The notes beneath the pieces were generated by a model, which had not been told where the DNA came from, searched no databases, and was given only the letters and a program-made list of their open reading frames with translations. Source: Pedobacter sp. Hv1 (lineage in GTDB: Bacteria > Bacteroidota > Bacteroidia > Sphingobacteriales > Sphingobacteriaceae). From it: a DNA stretch of 64,000 nucleotides. This document shows positions 35,960 through 44,311 of the stretch, piece by piece. The first letter of the stretch is position 1, and each line of letters opens with the position of its first letter. The translations under genes and the position numbers were made by a program. The stretch spans positions 124,001 through 188,000 of the forward strand of contig NZ_LLWP01000008.1 of NCBI RefSeq assembly GCF_001412215.1, in the 5' to 3' direction.

Positions 35960-36853
35960 TTAAGCCAGCGTTAGCCGATAACCCTTACCATGAATATTGA
36001 TCAATTGGATAGACGGATCAATTTCTAATTTCTTTCTCAATTTCGAGATAAACATATCCAAGCTCCTACCAACAATTACACCTTCATCTTCCCAAATCTC
36101 TTTCTGAAGCCTACTTCTTTCGATAATGGCATTTGGCGATTGGGCAAAAATGAGCAGGAGTTTATTTTCTTTTGCCGTTAATGTTGTAGTTGCTGTTGAC
36201 GTGATGAGCAAACGTTTTTTTGCATCAAAAAGCGTGTCTCCTATTTTGAAACCTTCACCCTCAATAGAATGCGGTTCGCTTTTATCTTTTCCGGTTTTAC
36301 CCGATCTTAAAAAAATCAAACCAACAAAGGCCAGCAAAGGCAAACCACCAACCAAGTAACCTTTCTGCAAGTCGGTAATGCCCGAATTTTGAAATTTCAC
36401 ATCGATCACGTAACAAGCTTTAGGCTGTACTCTTCCAGAACAGGCAATGATATTATCCTTTTCATTTTTAGAAATGGCATAACCAAATATCACATCATTA
36501 CCACCGCAGTTTAAAACATTCACAATATAATTATGGTCAATCTTATCTTTTGATAAAGCGCTGCTGATGATCTTTACCAACGAATCTGCCTGAAAGGTAA
36601 GCTCTTGCTCAAACCTGATCTGGTATTCATTCTCTGCTATTTTTTTAACAGGAAGTACCCTAGAGGTGCGATCGCCAGCTTGCAATAATACCTCATGGCC
36701 AATCTTCCTCAATAAAATCTCTTGTTTGGCCATGTCAAAATCATCACGGCTAGTGAAACCAAAAGCTACCCAGATTACAGATAGGCACAATAATCCGATT
36801 AATGCTAATCGATACTTGGTTTTCCTATACAATTGTGTTTGCTCCTTATCCAT
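35960..36853 (-). CDS. Membrane-tethered winged-helix transcriptional regulator
   Basis: 297 residues in an unusual order: short cytoplasmic start, membrane helix 1 (YRLALIGLLCLSVIWVAFGF, about 14-34), an extracytoplasmic domain of ~130 residues with two Cys (NVLNCGGNDVIFG, IIACSGR), helix 2 (GYLVGGLPLLAFVGLIFL, about 164-182), then a C-terminal OmpR/PhoB-type winged helix (about 200-297; LTAKENKLLLIFAQSPNAIIERSRLQ, VGRSLDMFISKLRKKL, LINIHGKGYRLTL). This is a one-component regulator with membrane sensor, the reverse topology order of ToxR/CadC. It lies next to the Mg2+ two-component system but is divergent from it. Confidence 0.85.
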   Translation of the reverse strand: MDKEQTQLYRKTKYRLALIGLLCLSVIWVAFGFTSRDDFDMAKQEILLRKIGHEVLLQAGDRTSRVLPVKKIAENEYQIRFEQELTFQADSLVKIISSALSKDKIDHNYIVNVLNCGGNDVIFGYAISKNEKDNIIACSGRVQPKACYVIDVKFQNSGITDLQKGYLVGGLPLLAFVGLIFLRSGKTGKDKSEPHSIEGEGFKIGDTLFDAKKRLLITSTATTTLTAKENKLLLIFAQSPNAIIERSRLQKEIWEDEGVIVGRSLDMFISKLRKKLEIDPSIQLINIHGKGYRLTLA

Positions 36854-36999
36854 CTTCTTAAATTTGAATTTACAAAGTTTAGGATTTATTTAACCTTTTA
36901 ACGAATAAAGATATCGATTATTTATTGGCTAAGTGTATTTCAAAAATTGATCGCAATACTTTGATATATTTACAAAACAAAGCAGATTTAACGTTAAAA

Positions 37000-37031
37000 T
37001 TTAAGACTTACTTAAACTAACCCTATTTTTG
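37000..37031 (+). promoter_or_regulatory. Promoter and possible self-operator of the OmpR-type two-component operon
   Basis: TATTTTTG at 37024-37031 fits the -7 pattern TAnnTTTG. Just upstream TTTAAG (37000-37005), 5 bp, CTTAAA (37011-37016) form half-sites with the same 6+5 spacing as the TCTAAT half-sites before mgtA. No clear TTG lies at the -33 position, as often in activator-dependent promoters. Confidence 0.45.
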
Positions 37032-37051
37032 TGTGCTAATCTCTTGCCGAC

Positions 37052-37729
37052 ATGAAAATATTATTGATAGAAGATGAACAAAGAGTTGCCGGACTAATTC
37101 AAAAAGGATTAGAAGAACAGGGATTTGCAGTTACCCTAGCCTACGATGGCGCATTTGGAAAAAAATTAGCCTTTGCAAATACCTACGACCTAATCATTAC
37201 CGATATCATTTTACCTAAGCTCAGTGGTATTGAGCTGTGCAAGGAAATCAAGACCGAATACCCTCATCTGCCAATTATCATGCTCACTGCTTTAGGCACA
37301 ACAGATGACAAGGTAGAAGGTTTTGATGCAGGGGCTGATGATTATATGGTTAAACCTTTTGATCTGCGAGAGCTTTATGTTCGGATCCGTGCCTTGTTGA
37401 AAAGAAATACTTTGGAGATCAAACCAAAAGAAACCTTAATTGAATATGCCGATCTCCAATTGAATAACGATACCAAAACAGTATTTCGGTCTGGCGTAGA
37501 GATTAACCTTACCCCTAAAGAACTCAAACTGCTGGAATACATGATCCAAAACAAAGAAAGATTGTTGACCAGAACAGAGATTGCAGAAAAGGTATGGGAT
37601 ACCCATTTCGATACCGGAACGAACTTTATTGATGTTTACATCAACTATCTCCGAAAGAAAATTGATAAAGATTTCGCCAGCAAATTGATCCATACCAAAC
37701 CGGGCCTAGGCTTTATATTTAAACTATAA
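37052..37729 (+). CDS. OmpR/PhoB-family response regulator
   Basis: 225 residues: receiver (1-118) with IEDEQ acidic pocket, phospho-acceptor Asp51 in LIITDIILPKLSG, LTALG and VKPFDLREL; winged-helix domain (about 128-225) with EINLTPKELKLLEYMIQNKERLLTR and FIDVYINYLRKKIDK, ending HTKPGLGFIFKL. OmpR-type regulators bind direct repeats with ~11-bp spacing. The kinase gene follows after 4 bp, and an 11-bp-spaced triple repeat lies at the end of this operon in front of mgtA. Confidence 0.93.
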   Translation: MKILLIEDEQRVAGLIQKGLEEQGFAVTLAYDGAFGKKLAFANTYDLIITDIILPKLSGIELCKEIKTEYPHLPIIMLTALGTTDDKVEGFDAGADDYMVKPFDLRELYVRIRALLKRNTLEIKPKETLIEYADLQLNNDTKTVFRSGVEINLTPKELKLLEYMIQNKERLLTRTEIAEKVWDTHFDTGTNFIDVYINYLRKKIDKDFASKLIHTKPGLGFIFKL

Positions 37730-37733
37730 ACCG

Positions 37734-39101
37734 ATGAAAATCCGCAATAAGCTCACCTTACTGTTTACTGGTATTGTTGCAGCCATATTCTTGGTTTTTG
37801 CACTTGTTATTTATCTTTCTTTCAATAAAAACAGAGAAGAGGAATACTATAAACAATTGCACAACATTGCCATTACCAAGGCAAAGCTACTTTTAGATGC
37901 CAAGGTTTCGCCAGCGGTTTTACAGTTGATTTACCGAAATGCCCAAAATGTATTGTACGAAGAGGAAGTAGCCATTTACGATACTTCTTTCCATTTAAAA
38001 TACCATGATGCGGTAGACATTGACAAGGTAAAAGAGACCCCTCAAATGATTGCTGAGATTGTTAAACAGCATTACATCGAATTTTATCAGGGCAAGATGC
38101 AGGTGGTGGGTATTTTATACCAGCACAAGACCGGAAATTATGTACTCACGGCTGCTGCTAACGACCAACTCGGCTATGCCAAGCTCGATAATCTCAAATA
38201 CACATTGATCATTGCATTTCTGGTTACTATTGTTCTCATTTACCTTTGTGGCCTATTCTTGGCCAATAAGGCGCTTCAACCTGTTTCTAATTTAATTGAT
38301 GAAGTAGAGGAGATTACAGCCACCAATTTAGATTTAAGGATTAAAGAGGGTAATGGCAAAGATGAGATTGCTGAACTGGCCATTACTTTTAATGCCATGC
38401 TCAATAGGCTCGAAAAATCATTTGATGCCCAAAAAGAATTTGTTTCTAACATCTCTCATGAACTGAGAACCCCCTTAACAGCCATGCTTACCGAGCTACA
38501 GCTTACCGTAGAGAAAGAGCGTGACCAAGAGACTTATCAAAAATCAATAGTGCATGCCATTGGCGATGCCCAAAAACTAGTGCGTTTATCCAATAGCCTT
38601 TTAGACTTGGCCAAAACCAATTACGATTTTACCGAAATTGCCTTTAAAGAATTGCGCATAGATGAGCTGATTGTAGATGCCAGAGCAGACGTACTGCACC
38701 TACAACCTAGCTACAAGGTGAATATTGTTTTTGAAACTGAAATTGAAGACGATGATTTTATCTCGGTTTTAGGCAACGAATACCTGCTGAAATTGGCATT
38801 GATTAACCTGATGGAAAATGGCTGTAAGTTTTCCAAAGCAATGGAGGTTACAGTTGCGATCAACTATTTCAAAGACAAAACCATTCTTCGTTTTCAGGAT
38901 CAGGGCATTGGAATTGACGAAAAAGATCTTCCACATGTTTTCAAGGCATTTTATCGTGGAGCCAATCAAAGTTATGCCACTGGAAATGGCATCGGGCTTT
39001 CTTTAACCAAAAAGATTGTAGAGCTACACAGCGGAACCATTAACTTACAATCGAAAATCGGCGAAGGTACGGTCTTCACCATTGAGCTTCCTCATGTTTA
39101 G
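37734..39101 (+). CDS. HAMP-domain sensor histidine kinase
   Basis: 455 residues: membrane helix 1 (about 8-30), an extracytoplasmic sensor of ~125 residues (30-155) with acidic patches such as REEEYYK and YEEEVAIYD, helix 2 (157-178), HAMP (180-232), HisKA with ISHELRTPL (His242), and HATPase (N box NLMENGCKFS, DQGIGIDEKDLPHVF, GNGIGLSLTKKI). Partner of the regulator encoded 4 bp upstream. The acidic sensor and the position before an Mg2+ ATPase gene are compatible with cation sensing, but this is inference; many kinases of this class sense metals or envelope stress. Confidence 0.92.
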   Translation: MKIRNKLTLLFTGIVAAIFLVFALVIYLSFNKNREEEYYKQLHNIAITKAKLLLDAKVSPAVLQLIYRNAQNVLYEEEVAIYDTSFHLKYHDAVDIDKVKETPQMIAEIVKQHYIEFYQGKMQVVGILYQHKTGNYVLTAAANDQLGYAKLDNLKYTLIIAFLVTIVLIYLCGLFLANKALQPVSNLIDEVEEITATNLDLRIKEGNGKDEIAELAITFNAMLNRLEKSFDAQKEFVSNISHELRTPLTAMLTELQLTVEKERDQETYQKSIVHAIGDAQKLVRLSNSLLDLAKTNYDFTEIAFKELRIDELIVDARADVLHLQPSYKVNIVFETEIEDDDFISVLGNEYLLKLALINLMENGCKFSKAMEVTVAINYFKDKTILRFQDQGIGIDEKDLPHVFKAFYRGANQSYATGNGIGLSLTKKIVELHSGTINLQSKIGEGTVFTIELPHV

Positions 39102-39123
39102 CTTTTAGGCAATCCCCTATTTC

Positions 39124-39151
39124 TCTAATTAAATTCTAATGAACTTCTAAG
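39124..39151 (+). promoter_or_regulatory. Triple direct half-site upstream of mgtA (OmpR-type operator candidate)
   Basis: TCTAAT (39124-39129), N5, TCTAAT (39135-39140), N5, TCTAAG (39146-39151): three hexamers with exact 11-bp period, the layout bound by PhoP/PmrA/OmpR-type regulators. The array ends 34 bp before the -7 box of mgtA, a usual place for an activator. It overlaps the start of the terminator of the upstream operon. Confidence 0.6.
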
Positions 39152-39176
39152 GCTCCTCTAACCGGGGGCTTTTTTG
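39150..39176 (+). terminator. Intrinsic terminator of the two-component operon
   Basis: AGGCTCC and GGGGGCT (one mismatch, one G-T pair) form a stem around TCTAACC, followed by a run of six T. It lies 48 bp after the kinase stop codon and separates that operon from the mgtA promoter. Confidence 0.7.
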
Positions 39177-39184
39177 ATATACCC

Positions 39185-39192
39185 TACTTTTG
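39185..39192 (+). promoter_or_regulatory. -7 promoter box of mgtA
   Basis: TACTTTTG matches TAnnTTTG. No TTG lies 17-23 bp upstream, which fits a promoter needing an activator at the TCTAAT repeats. Transcription would start near 39199, giving a leader of about 350 nt before the ATPase ATG. Confidence 0.6.
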
Positions 39193-39198
39193 CGGCAG

Positions 39199-39551
39199 TT
39201 AAAAAAAATAAACATGGACAGCGATCCGAATAGTAATCATCAATTTTTAAATCTTCCCCTCTAAACTGGATTAGCTTTTTTTGGCAGTCCTACACCGATG
39301 GGACAAATCTTATGCTCATGCCTAAAAAAAGAAAAATGCAATACCAGTTATTGCAGCACTGCAAATCGCATCTAAAACACACCTGCTTTTTAAGTCTCGA
39401 AGAATACCTGGTTCTTCAAAGTAAGTGTAAGGCTTCTGCCTTAACAGGAATATCCAGTTTCTCCATACTGCCAAAACAGTAACAGCAAGTGCTTTTCGCA
39501 CAATGTGCACAAAAAATTCATTCTAGCTCACACACATTAAATATCAAGAAC
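39199..39551 (+). ncRNA. Structured 5' leader of mgtA, putative Mg2+-responsive element
   Basis: The leader holds a 16-codon ORF and then perfect long-range complementarities: AAACTGGAT (39263-39271) with ATCCAGTTT (39452-39460), and TTTTGGCAGT (39279-39288) with ACTGCCAAAA (39467-39476), extended by CCTACAC with GTGTAAGG (39289-39295, 39425-39432). The two main pairings cross, so they would make a pseudoknot or a switch. Local hairpins: TGCAATA/TATTGCA (39337-39355), which competes with TTGCAG/CTGCAA (39352-39365), and GAAGAA/TTCTTC (39399-39417). The first arm overlaps the stop codon of the leader ORF. Pairings were found by eye; no covariation was tested. It does not match the M-box. Confidence 0.5.
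39214..39264 (+). CDS. Putative mgtA leader peptide (16 residues)
   Basis: ATG at 39214, about 15 nt after the expected transcription start, to TAA at 39262-39264. The peptide is MDSDPNSNHQFLNLPL. The acidic-proline start MDSDP recalls MEPDP of the Salmonella MgtL leader peptide, whose acidic and proline residues make translation sensitive to Mg2+. The stop codon overlaps a 9-nt segment that can pair with 39452-39460. Short ORFs arise by chance, so this rests on position, composition and overlap. Confidence 0.5.
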   Translation: MDSDPNSNHQFLNLPL

Positions 39552-42254
39552 ATGAAGTTATTGACCAAAATCAATGGAACCGTTCGAAAAAGAATCGCGA
39601 CAACGGAAAACTTTAATCACCTTTCGGCAAAACGTTTGCGGAGAGCGGCCCAAGAAAAAAACACTTTCCTTTATACCATGTTGGAAAGCAGCGAAAATGG
39701 CTTATCCTCAGCAGAAGTAAGCGAAAGAAGAAAAAAATTCGGTTTCAATGAAATCGCACACGAAAAAGCTGCCGCCTGGTATGTCCAACTTTTTCAGGCT
39801 TTTTTAAACCCCTTTATAGCTGTACTGATTGTACTTGCGGCAGTTTCATTCATCATCGATGTACTGCTGGCTAGCCCCGAAGAGCAAAGCTACAAAACCG
39901 TAATTGTAGTGGGTGTAATGGTATTGCTGAGCTCACTGCTCCGTTTTTGGCAAGAGTACAGTAGCAACAGAGCCGCAGAATCGTTAAAAAGCATGGTCAA
40001 AACCACGGCAACGGTTATCCGCAACAACAAAGAAAGAACAGAGCTCAATATCATAGACCTTGTTCCCGGCGATCTGGTTTTCTTAAGTGCGGGCGATATG
40101 ATTCCTGCCGACTGCCGGTTGGTACAGAGTAAAGACTTGTTTGTAAGCCAATCTATGCTTACCGGCGAATCGCTTCCAGTAGAAAAAAGAACAGCACAAT
40201 TGGCGCCAATTCAAAATGATGGCCCATTGGAAATGGACAACATTTGCTTTATGGGCACAAACGTAGTAAGCGGTACTGGAATGGCAATTATTGTCAATAC
40301 CGGAAGTGCCACCTATTTTGGCTCCATTAGCAAAGCCATTACGGGCAAACGGGCCGAAACCAGTTTCGATAAGGGTATTAATAAAGTGAGCTGGCTACTG
40401 ATCAGGTTCATGTTGGTGATGGTGCCTATGGTATTTCTCATCAATGGGCTTACCAAAGGCGATTGGTTTGACGCCTTGTTGTTTGGGATTTCTGTAGCGG
40501 TTGGCCTTACTCCAGAAATGCTCCCGATGATTGTAACCGCCAACCTGGCCAAAGGTGCAAAAAACATGAGCAAACGAAAAGTAATTGTTAAACGCCTAAA
40601 TGCTATCCAGAATATTGGGGCAATGGACGTACTCTGCACTGATAAAACAGGCACCTTAACCATGGACAAGATTGTACTGGAACGACACTTGAATGTTTTT
40701 GGTGATGAGGATGATGAAGTAATGAAATGGGCTTATCTGAACAGTTTTCACCAAACGGGACTAAAAAACCTATTGGATGTTGCCGTATTGGAACATGCAG
40801 AAATTCACAACTTCATCAATGCAACGGCAGATTTTGTTAAAGTCGACGAAATTCCCTTCGATTTTCAAAGAAGAAGGATGAGTGTAATTTTAGAAGAAAG
40901 AAATGGCAAACATTTATTGATCTGTAAAGGAGCAGTAGAAGAAATGCTCGAACACTGCAGCAGCGCATTCGATCCGGGAGCAAACAAACAACTCCATATC
41001 GAGAATGACAATATTGTAGCCATGGACAACACAATGCGCAAAATTGTGCTAGAAACTTCCAAAAAATTAAATGAAGAAGGCCTGCGTGTGTTATTGGTGG
41101 CCATAAAAGAATATGATGAAAGACCACTCAACTACAGCATAGCTGACGAAACCAACATGGTGCTGACTGGTTTTATCGGTTTTCTAGACCCTGCTAAACC
41201 TTCGGCTAAACCTGCCATTGAGGGCTTACAGAAGCTAGGTGTAAACATTAAAGTACTCACCGGCGATAATGAGATCGTGACCAAGAAAATCTGCCGTGAT
41301 GTGGGCATTCCAGTACAGCATATTTTATTGGGTAAAGATATTGAACGGCTGAGCGATGAACAGCTGACCGAAAGATTGGAAGAGACCAACATTATGGCCA
41401 AACTAAGTCCCATTCAAAAAGCTCGAATTGTTCAACTTTTGCAAACCAAAGGACATACTGTTGGTTTTATGGGCGATGGCATTAATGATGCAGCTGCGCT
41501 TAGGGATGCCGATGTGGGTATTTCTGTAGATACCGCTGTAGATATTGCCAAAGAAAGTGCCGACATTATCTTGTTAGAAAAAGACCTGATGGTATTGCGC
41601 AAAGGGGTTATCTATGGCAGAAGGACCTTCGGCAACATTATCAAATACATTAAAATGACGGCCAGCAGCAACTTTGGCAACATGTTTAGCATGCTCGGTG
41701 CCAGTGCATTTTTGCCCTTTTTGCCGATGTTACCTATCCATTTATTGGTACAAAACCTGCTGTATGATATTTCTCAAACCGCTATTCCATGGGACAGCAT
41801 GGATGATGATTTCATTGAAAAACCACAAAAATGGGATGCAGGTGGCATTAGCAGGTTCATGCTATTTATTGGCCCGATTAGCTCTGTATTCGATTATGCC
41901 ACTTTTGCCGTAATGTGGTTTGTATTTAAAGCCAACCTACCAGAGCACCAAACCCTTTTCCAGAGCGGTTGGTTTATCGAGGGGCTACTTTCGCAGACCT
42001 TGATCGTACATATGATCCGGACCAGAAAAATACCTTTTATCCAAAGCTGGGCCACAAAGCCAGTAGTTGCCTTAACCACATTAATTATATTGATTGGCAT
42101 TGCCATTCCCTTTTCGCCTTTGGCCAGCACTTTAAAAATGCAAGCATTGCCATTCAGTTACTTCCCATGGTTAATTGGCATTTTAACAGGCTACTGTGTA
42201 TTGACACAAGTAGTTAAAACATGGTTCATTCAAAAGTTCAATCAATGGCTCTAG
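39552..42254 (+). CDS. mgtA: Magnesium-transporting P-type ATPase (MgtA/MgtB type)
   Basis: 900 residues from the ATG at 39552 (MKLLTKINGTVRKRI); an in-frame GTG at 39489 lies inside the structured leader and adds a non-homologous stretch. Domains: cation ATPase N-domain (about 35-75), actuator with TGES (204-207), membrane segment with GLTPEMLPMIVTANLAKGA typical of Mg2+ ATPases, phosphorylation site Asp364 in CTDKTGTLT, KGA nucleotide motif, and GDGINDAAALRDADVGISV hinge. It imports Mg2+ at the inner membrane. Own promoter and long leader upstream; hairpin downstream. Confidence 0.92.
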   Translation: MKLLTKINGTVRKRIATTENFNHLSAKRLRRAAQEKNTFLYTMLESSENGLSSAEVSERRKKFGFNEIAHEKAAAWYVQLFQAFLNPFIAVLIVLAAVSFIIDVLLASPEEQSYKTVIVVGVMVLLSSLLRFWQEYSSNRAAESLKSMVKTTATVIRNNKERTELNIIDLVPGDLVFLSAGDMIPADCRLVQSKDLFVSQSMLTGESLPVEKRTAQLAPIQNDGPLEMDNICFMGTNVVSGTGMAIIVNTGSATYFGSISKAITGKRAETSFDKGINKVSWLLIRFMLVMVPMVFLINGLTKGDWFDALLFGISVAVGLTPEMLPMIVTANLAKGAKNMSKRKVIVKRLNAIQNIGAMDVLCTDKTGTLTMDKIVLERHLNVFGDEDDEVMKWAYLNSFHQTGLKNLLDVAVLEHAEIHNFINATADFVKVDEIPFDFQRRRMSVILEERNGKHLLICKGAVEEMLEHCSSAFDPGANKQLHIENDNIVAMDNTMRKIVLETSKKLNEEGLRVLLVAIKEYDERPLNYSIADETNMVLTGFIGFLDPAKPSAKPAIEGLQKLGVNIKVLTGDNEIVTKKICRDVGIPVQHILLGKDIERLSDEQLTERLEETNIMAKLSPIQKARIVQLLQTKGHTVGFMGDGINDAAALRDADVGISVDTAVDIAKESADIILLEKDLMVLRKGVIYGRRTFGNIIKYIKMTASSNFGNMFSMLGASAFLPFLPMLPIHLLVQNLLYDISQTAIPWDSMDDDFIEKPQKWDAGGISRFMLFIGPISSVFDYATFAVMWFVFKANLPEHQTLFQSGWFIEGLLSQTLIVHMIRTRKIPFIQSWATKPVVALTTLIILIGIAIPFSPLASTLKMQALPFSYFPWLIGILTGYCVLTQVVKTWFIQKFNQWL

Positions 42255-42260
42255 CCTATC

Positions 42261-42290
42261 TCCCCTTTCATCTTAATTGGTGAAAGGGGA
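42261..42290 (+). terminator. Hairpin after mgtA
   Basis: TCCCCTTTCA and TGAAAGGGGA pair perfectly around TCTTAATTGG, 7 bp after the ATPase stop codon. There is no long T run after it, so read-through into the next gene at 42317 is possible. Confidence 0.65.
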
Positions 42291-42316
42291 ATAACCTAGC
42301 CAACAAAACTAATCAC

Positions 42317-43024
42317 ATGATGAAATTACAACATCTGCTGGCCATTGTAATGGCCGGTATGGCTTTGCCTTGCTGTAAAAGTATGCAAACCGTAAACGAA
42401 ATTCCTGCAGCTATTTATACTGTTTCCCCTAAAAAGAAAAGCACAATTGATAGTGGCACCAAAGATTTTCAGGCTCCAGCTCATTTTAAAGCTGATGTTG
42501 AAGAGACTGACGGTATCCTTCAAATCAAACCCTTAACAGAACAGCTGTTACCTATAGAATTAACAATGAATCCTGTACAAAATCTCCATATCTATAGGTA
42601 CACTTTTGATATCGACATCTTGACCATGCCAGTTAAGGTTAGGCCGGCAGTTAAAAGTTTTCCGGCACAGCTCAATGCCGACTTTAGTGCGGCCATCTAT
42701 TTTGGGTATCGAAAAGATAGCTACAACATCCAATCTGGAACCACTGGTAATTCAAAATTCAAGATCAATGGAGCAGGTTATGGTTATGGTGCTTTCATAG
42801 GCATTGGTTCAGTAACCATGAACCCATTTGTAACCAACCAACACATCGATTATGAGTACAATGGTTTTGTGCTGAATGGTGGTTTTGCAGGCATTTACGA
42901 CGCTAAAAAATTCAACCTCGGGCTGGCCATTGGGATCGATCATCTGGCAGATAAAAATCGTAAAAGTTGGATTTATCAAGATCAAATTTGGTTTGGCCTA
43001 TTGTTTGGCATTAACCTCAATTGA
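42317..43024 (+). CDS. Exported outer-membrane-like protein, unknown function
   Basis: 235 residues with a signal peptide or lipoprotein signal (AIVMAGMALPCC, then KSMQ). The N-terminal third is soluble-looking; from about residue 110 alternate residues are hydrophobic with Gly/Tyr-rich strands (AAIYFGYRKDSYNI, GYGYGAFIGIGSVTM, NGFVLNGGFAGIYD, FGLLFGINLN), which suggests a small beta-barrel ending in an aromatic/Asn terminus. No family recognised. It follows mgtA after 62 bp and a hairpin. Confidence 0.6.
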   Translation: MMKLQHLLAIVMAGMALPCCKSMQTVNEIPAAIYTVSPKKKSTIDSGTKDFQAPAHFKADVEETDGILQIKPLTEQLLPIELTMNPVQNLHIYRYTFDIDILTMPVKVRPAVKSFPAQLNADFSAAIYFGYRKDSYNIQSGTTGNSKFKINGAGYGYGAFIGIGSVTMNPFVTNQHIDYEYNGFVLNGGFAGIYDAKKFNLGLAIGIDHLADKNRKSWIYQDQIWFGLLFGINLN

Positions 43025-43128
43025 TTTTGAAACCTTTCATCAACCCGCACAAAAAGAGGATTACATCGTAACATCAATGCGAAAAGTAAATGTCATTTAG
43101 ATAAAATATTTATCTTGTAGCCCCTATC

Positions 43129-44307
43129 ATGACAACGAATACTTCAAAAGCAAAACAAAGCATTTTACCAATTATTGTCATTGCACAATTCTTTTGTACC
43201 TCGTTGTGGTTTGCGGGCAATGCAGTGATGTCTGATCTTGTTCGGCAATTTCACTTCGACCCCTCTTATTTGGCACATTTAACCAGTGCCGTACAATCGG
43301 GCTTTATTGTGGGTACTTTAGTTTTTGCAGTACTGAGTATTTCAGATCGGTTTTCACCTTCACTTATTTTCTTTAGCTGTGCCATTATTGCCGCATTGGC
43401 CAATCTTTGTATCAGCTTAAGTAACATCAATGTACAGCAATTGATGGTATTGCGGTTAATTACTGGTTTTTTTCTGGCAGGCATTTACCCTGTAGGGATG
43501 AAGATTGCTGCCGATCATTATGAAAAAGGATTGGGTAAATCGTTAGGCTTTTTAGTAGGCGCCTTGGTTTTTGGAACGGCCTTTCCACACCTCCTTAAAA
43601 GTATCAATGGCATTCCTTGGCATTACATCATCTTTTCAACCTCTTTATTTTCAATAATTGGAGGTGTAGCTATGTATATTTTTGTTCCCGATGGACCATT
43701 TAGAACCGTTGGACAACAATTGAGTCTTTCTTCTTTTATCAAAGGTTTTAGCAATCAAAAATTTCGGGCTGTTGCTTTTGGTTACTTTGGGCACATGTGG
43801 GAATTGTATGCTTTTTGGGTATTTGTGCCTGTAATGTTAGTGTTCTACAATACACATCACCCCATCACTCCGCTTAACGTGCCCCTTTTATCATTTTTGA
43901 TTATTGCAATTGGTGGTGTGGCCTGTATATTAAGTGGCTTATGCTCCAATCGATTTGGCACCAAAAAATTGGCTACGATTGCTTTAAGTCTATCCTGTGT
44001 TTGCTGTTTCCTATCCCCATTGATCTTACTCCAAGCTTCTCCCTTTGTATTGATTACTTTTTTGTTGATTTGGAGCATGGCGGTAATTGCAGATTCGCCC
44101 TTATTTTCTACCTTAATTGCTCAAAATGCAGCTAGTGCCTATAAGGGTTCTTCCTTAACCATTGTCAATTGTATTGGCTTTGCCATTACCATTGTGAGTA
44201 TTCAGTTGATCAATGCTTTAAAAACCGATGCCAATGCGCCTTACATTCATATGCTACTCGCTTTAGGTCCGATTTTAGGGTTAATTGCTTTGGTAAGAAA
44301 AGATTGA
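43129..44307 (+). CDS. MFS transporter
   Basis: 392 residues with about 12 hydrophobic helices: first block QSILPIIVIAQFFCTSLWFAGNAVM, loop SDRFSPSLIFF after helix 2 in place of the family motif DRxGRR, and GFFLAGIYPVGMKIAADHYEKGLGKSLGF in the N-half. A major facilitator that may export a drug or metabolite; the substrate is not visible. It converges with the DUF4256 gene, stop codons 4 bp apart. Confidence 0.85.
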   Translation: MTTNTSKAKQSILPIIVIAQFFCTSLWFAGNAVMSDLVRQFHFDPSYLAHLTSAVQSGFIVGTLVFAVLSISDRFSPSLIFFSCAIIAALANLCISLSNINVQQLMVLRLITGFFLAGIYPVGMKIAADHYEKGLGKSLGFLVGALVFGTAFPHLLKSINGIPWHYIIFSTSLFSIIGGVAMYIFVPDGPFRTVGQQLSLSSFIKGFSNQKFRAVAFGYFGHMWELYAFWVFVPVMLVFYNTHHPITPLNVPLLSFLIIAIGGVACILSGLCSNRFGTKKLATIALSLSCVCCFLSPLILLQASPFVLITFLLIWSMAVIADSPLFSTLIAQNAASAYKGSSLTIVNCIGFAITIVSIQLINALKTDANAPYIHMLLALGPILGLIALVRKD

Positions 44308-44311
44308 TCAG

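Noticed and set aside
39150..39176. AGGCTCCTCTAACC as the start of an M-box riboswitch
   Set aside because: Only a short piece resembles the M-box start; the sequence forms a simple terminator hairpin with a T run and the rest of the M-box core is missing.
39489..39551. GTG start extending the Mg2+ ATPase by 21 residues
   Set aside because: The stretch lies in the structured leader, has no ATPase-like sequence, and the ATG at 39552 gives the usual N-terminal length.
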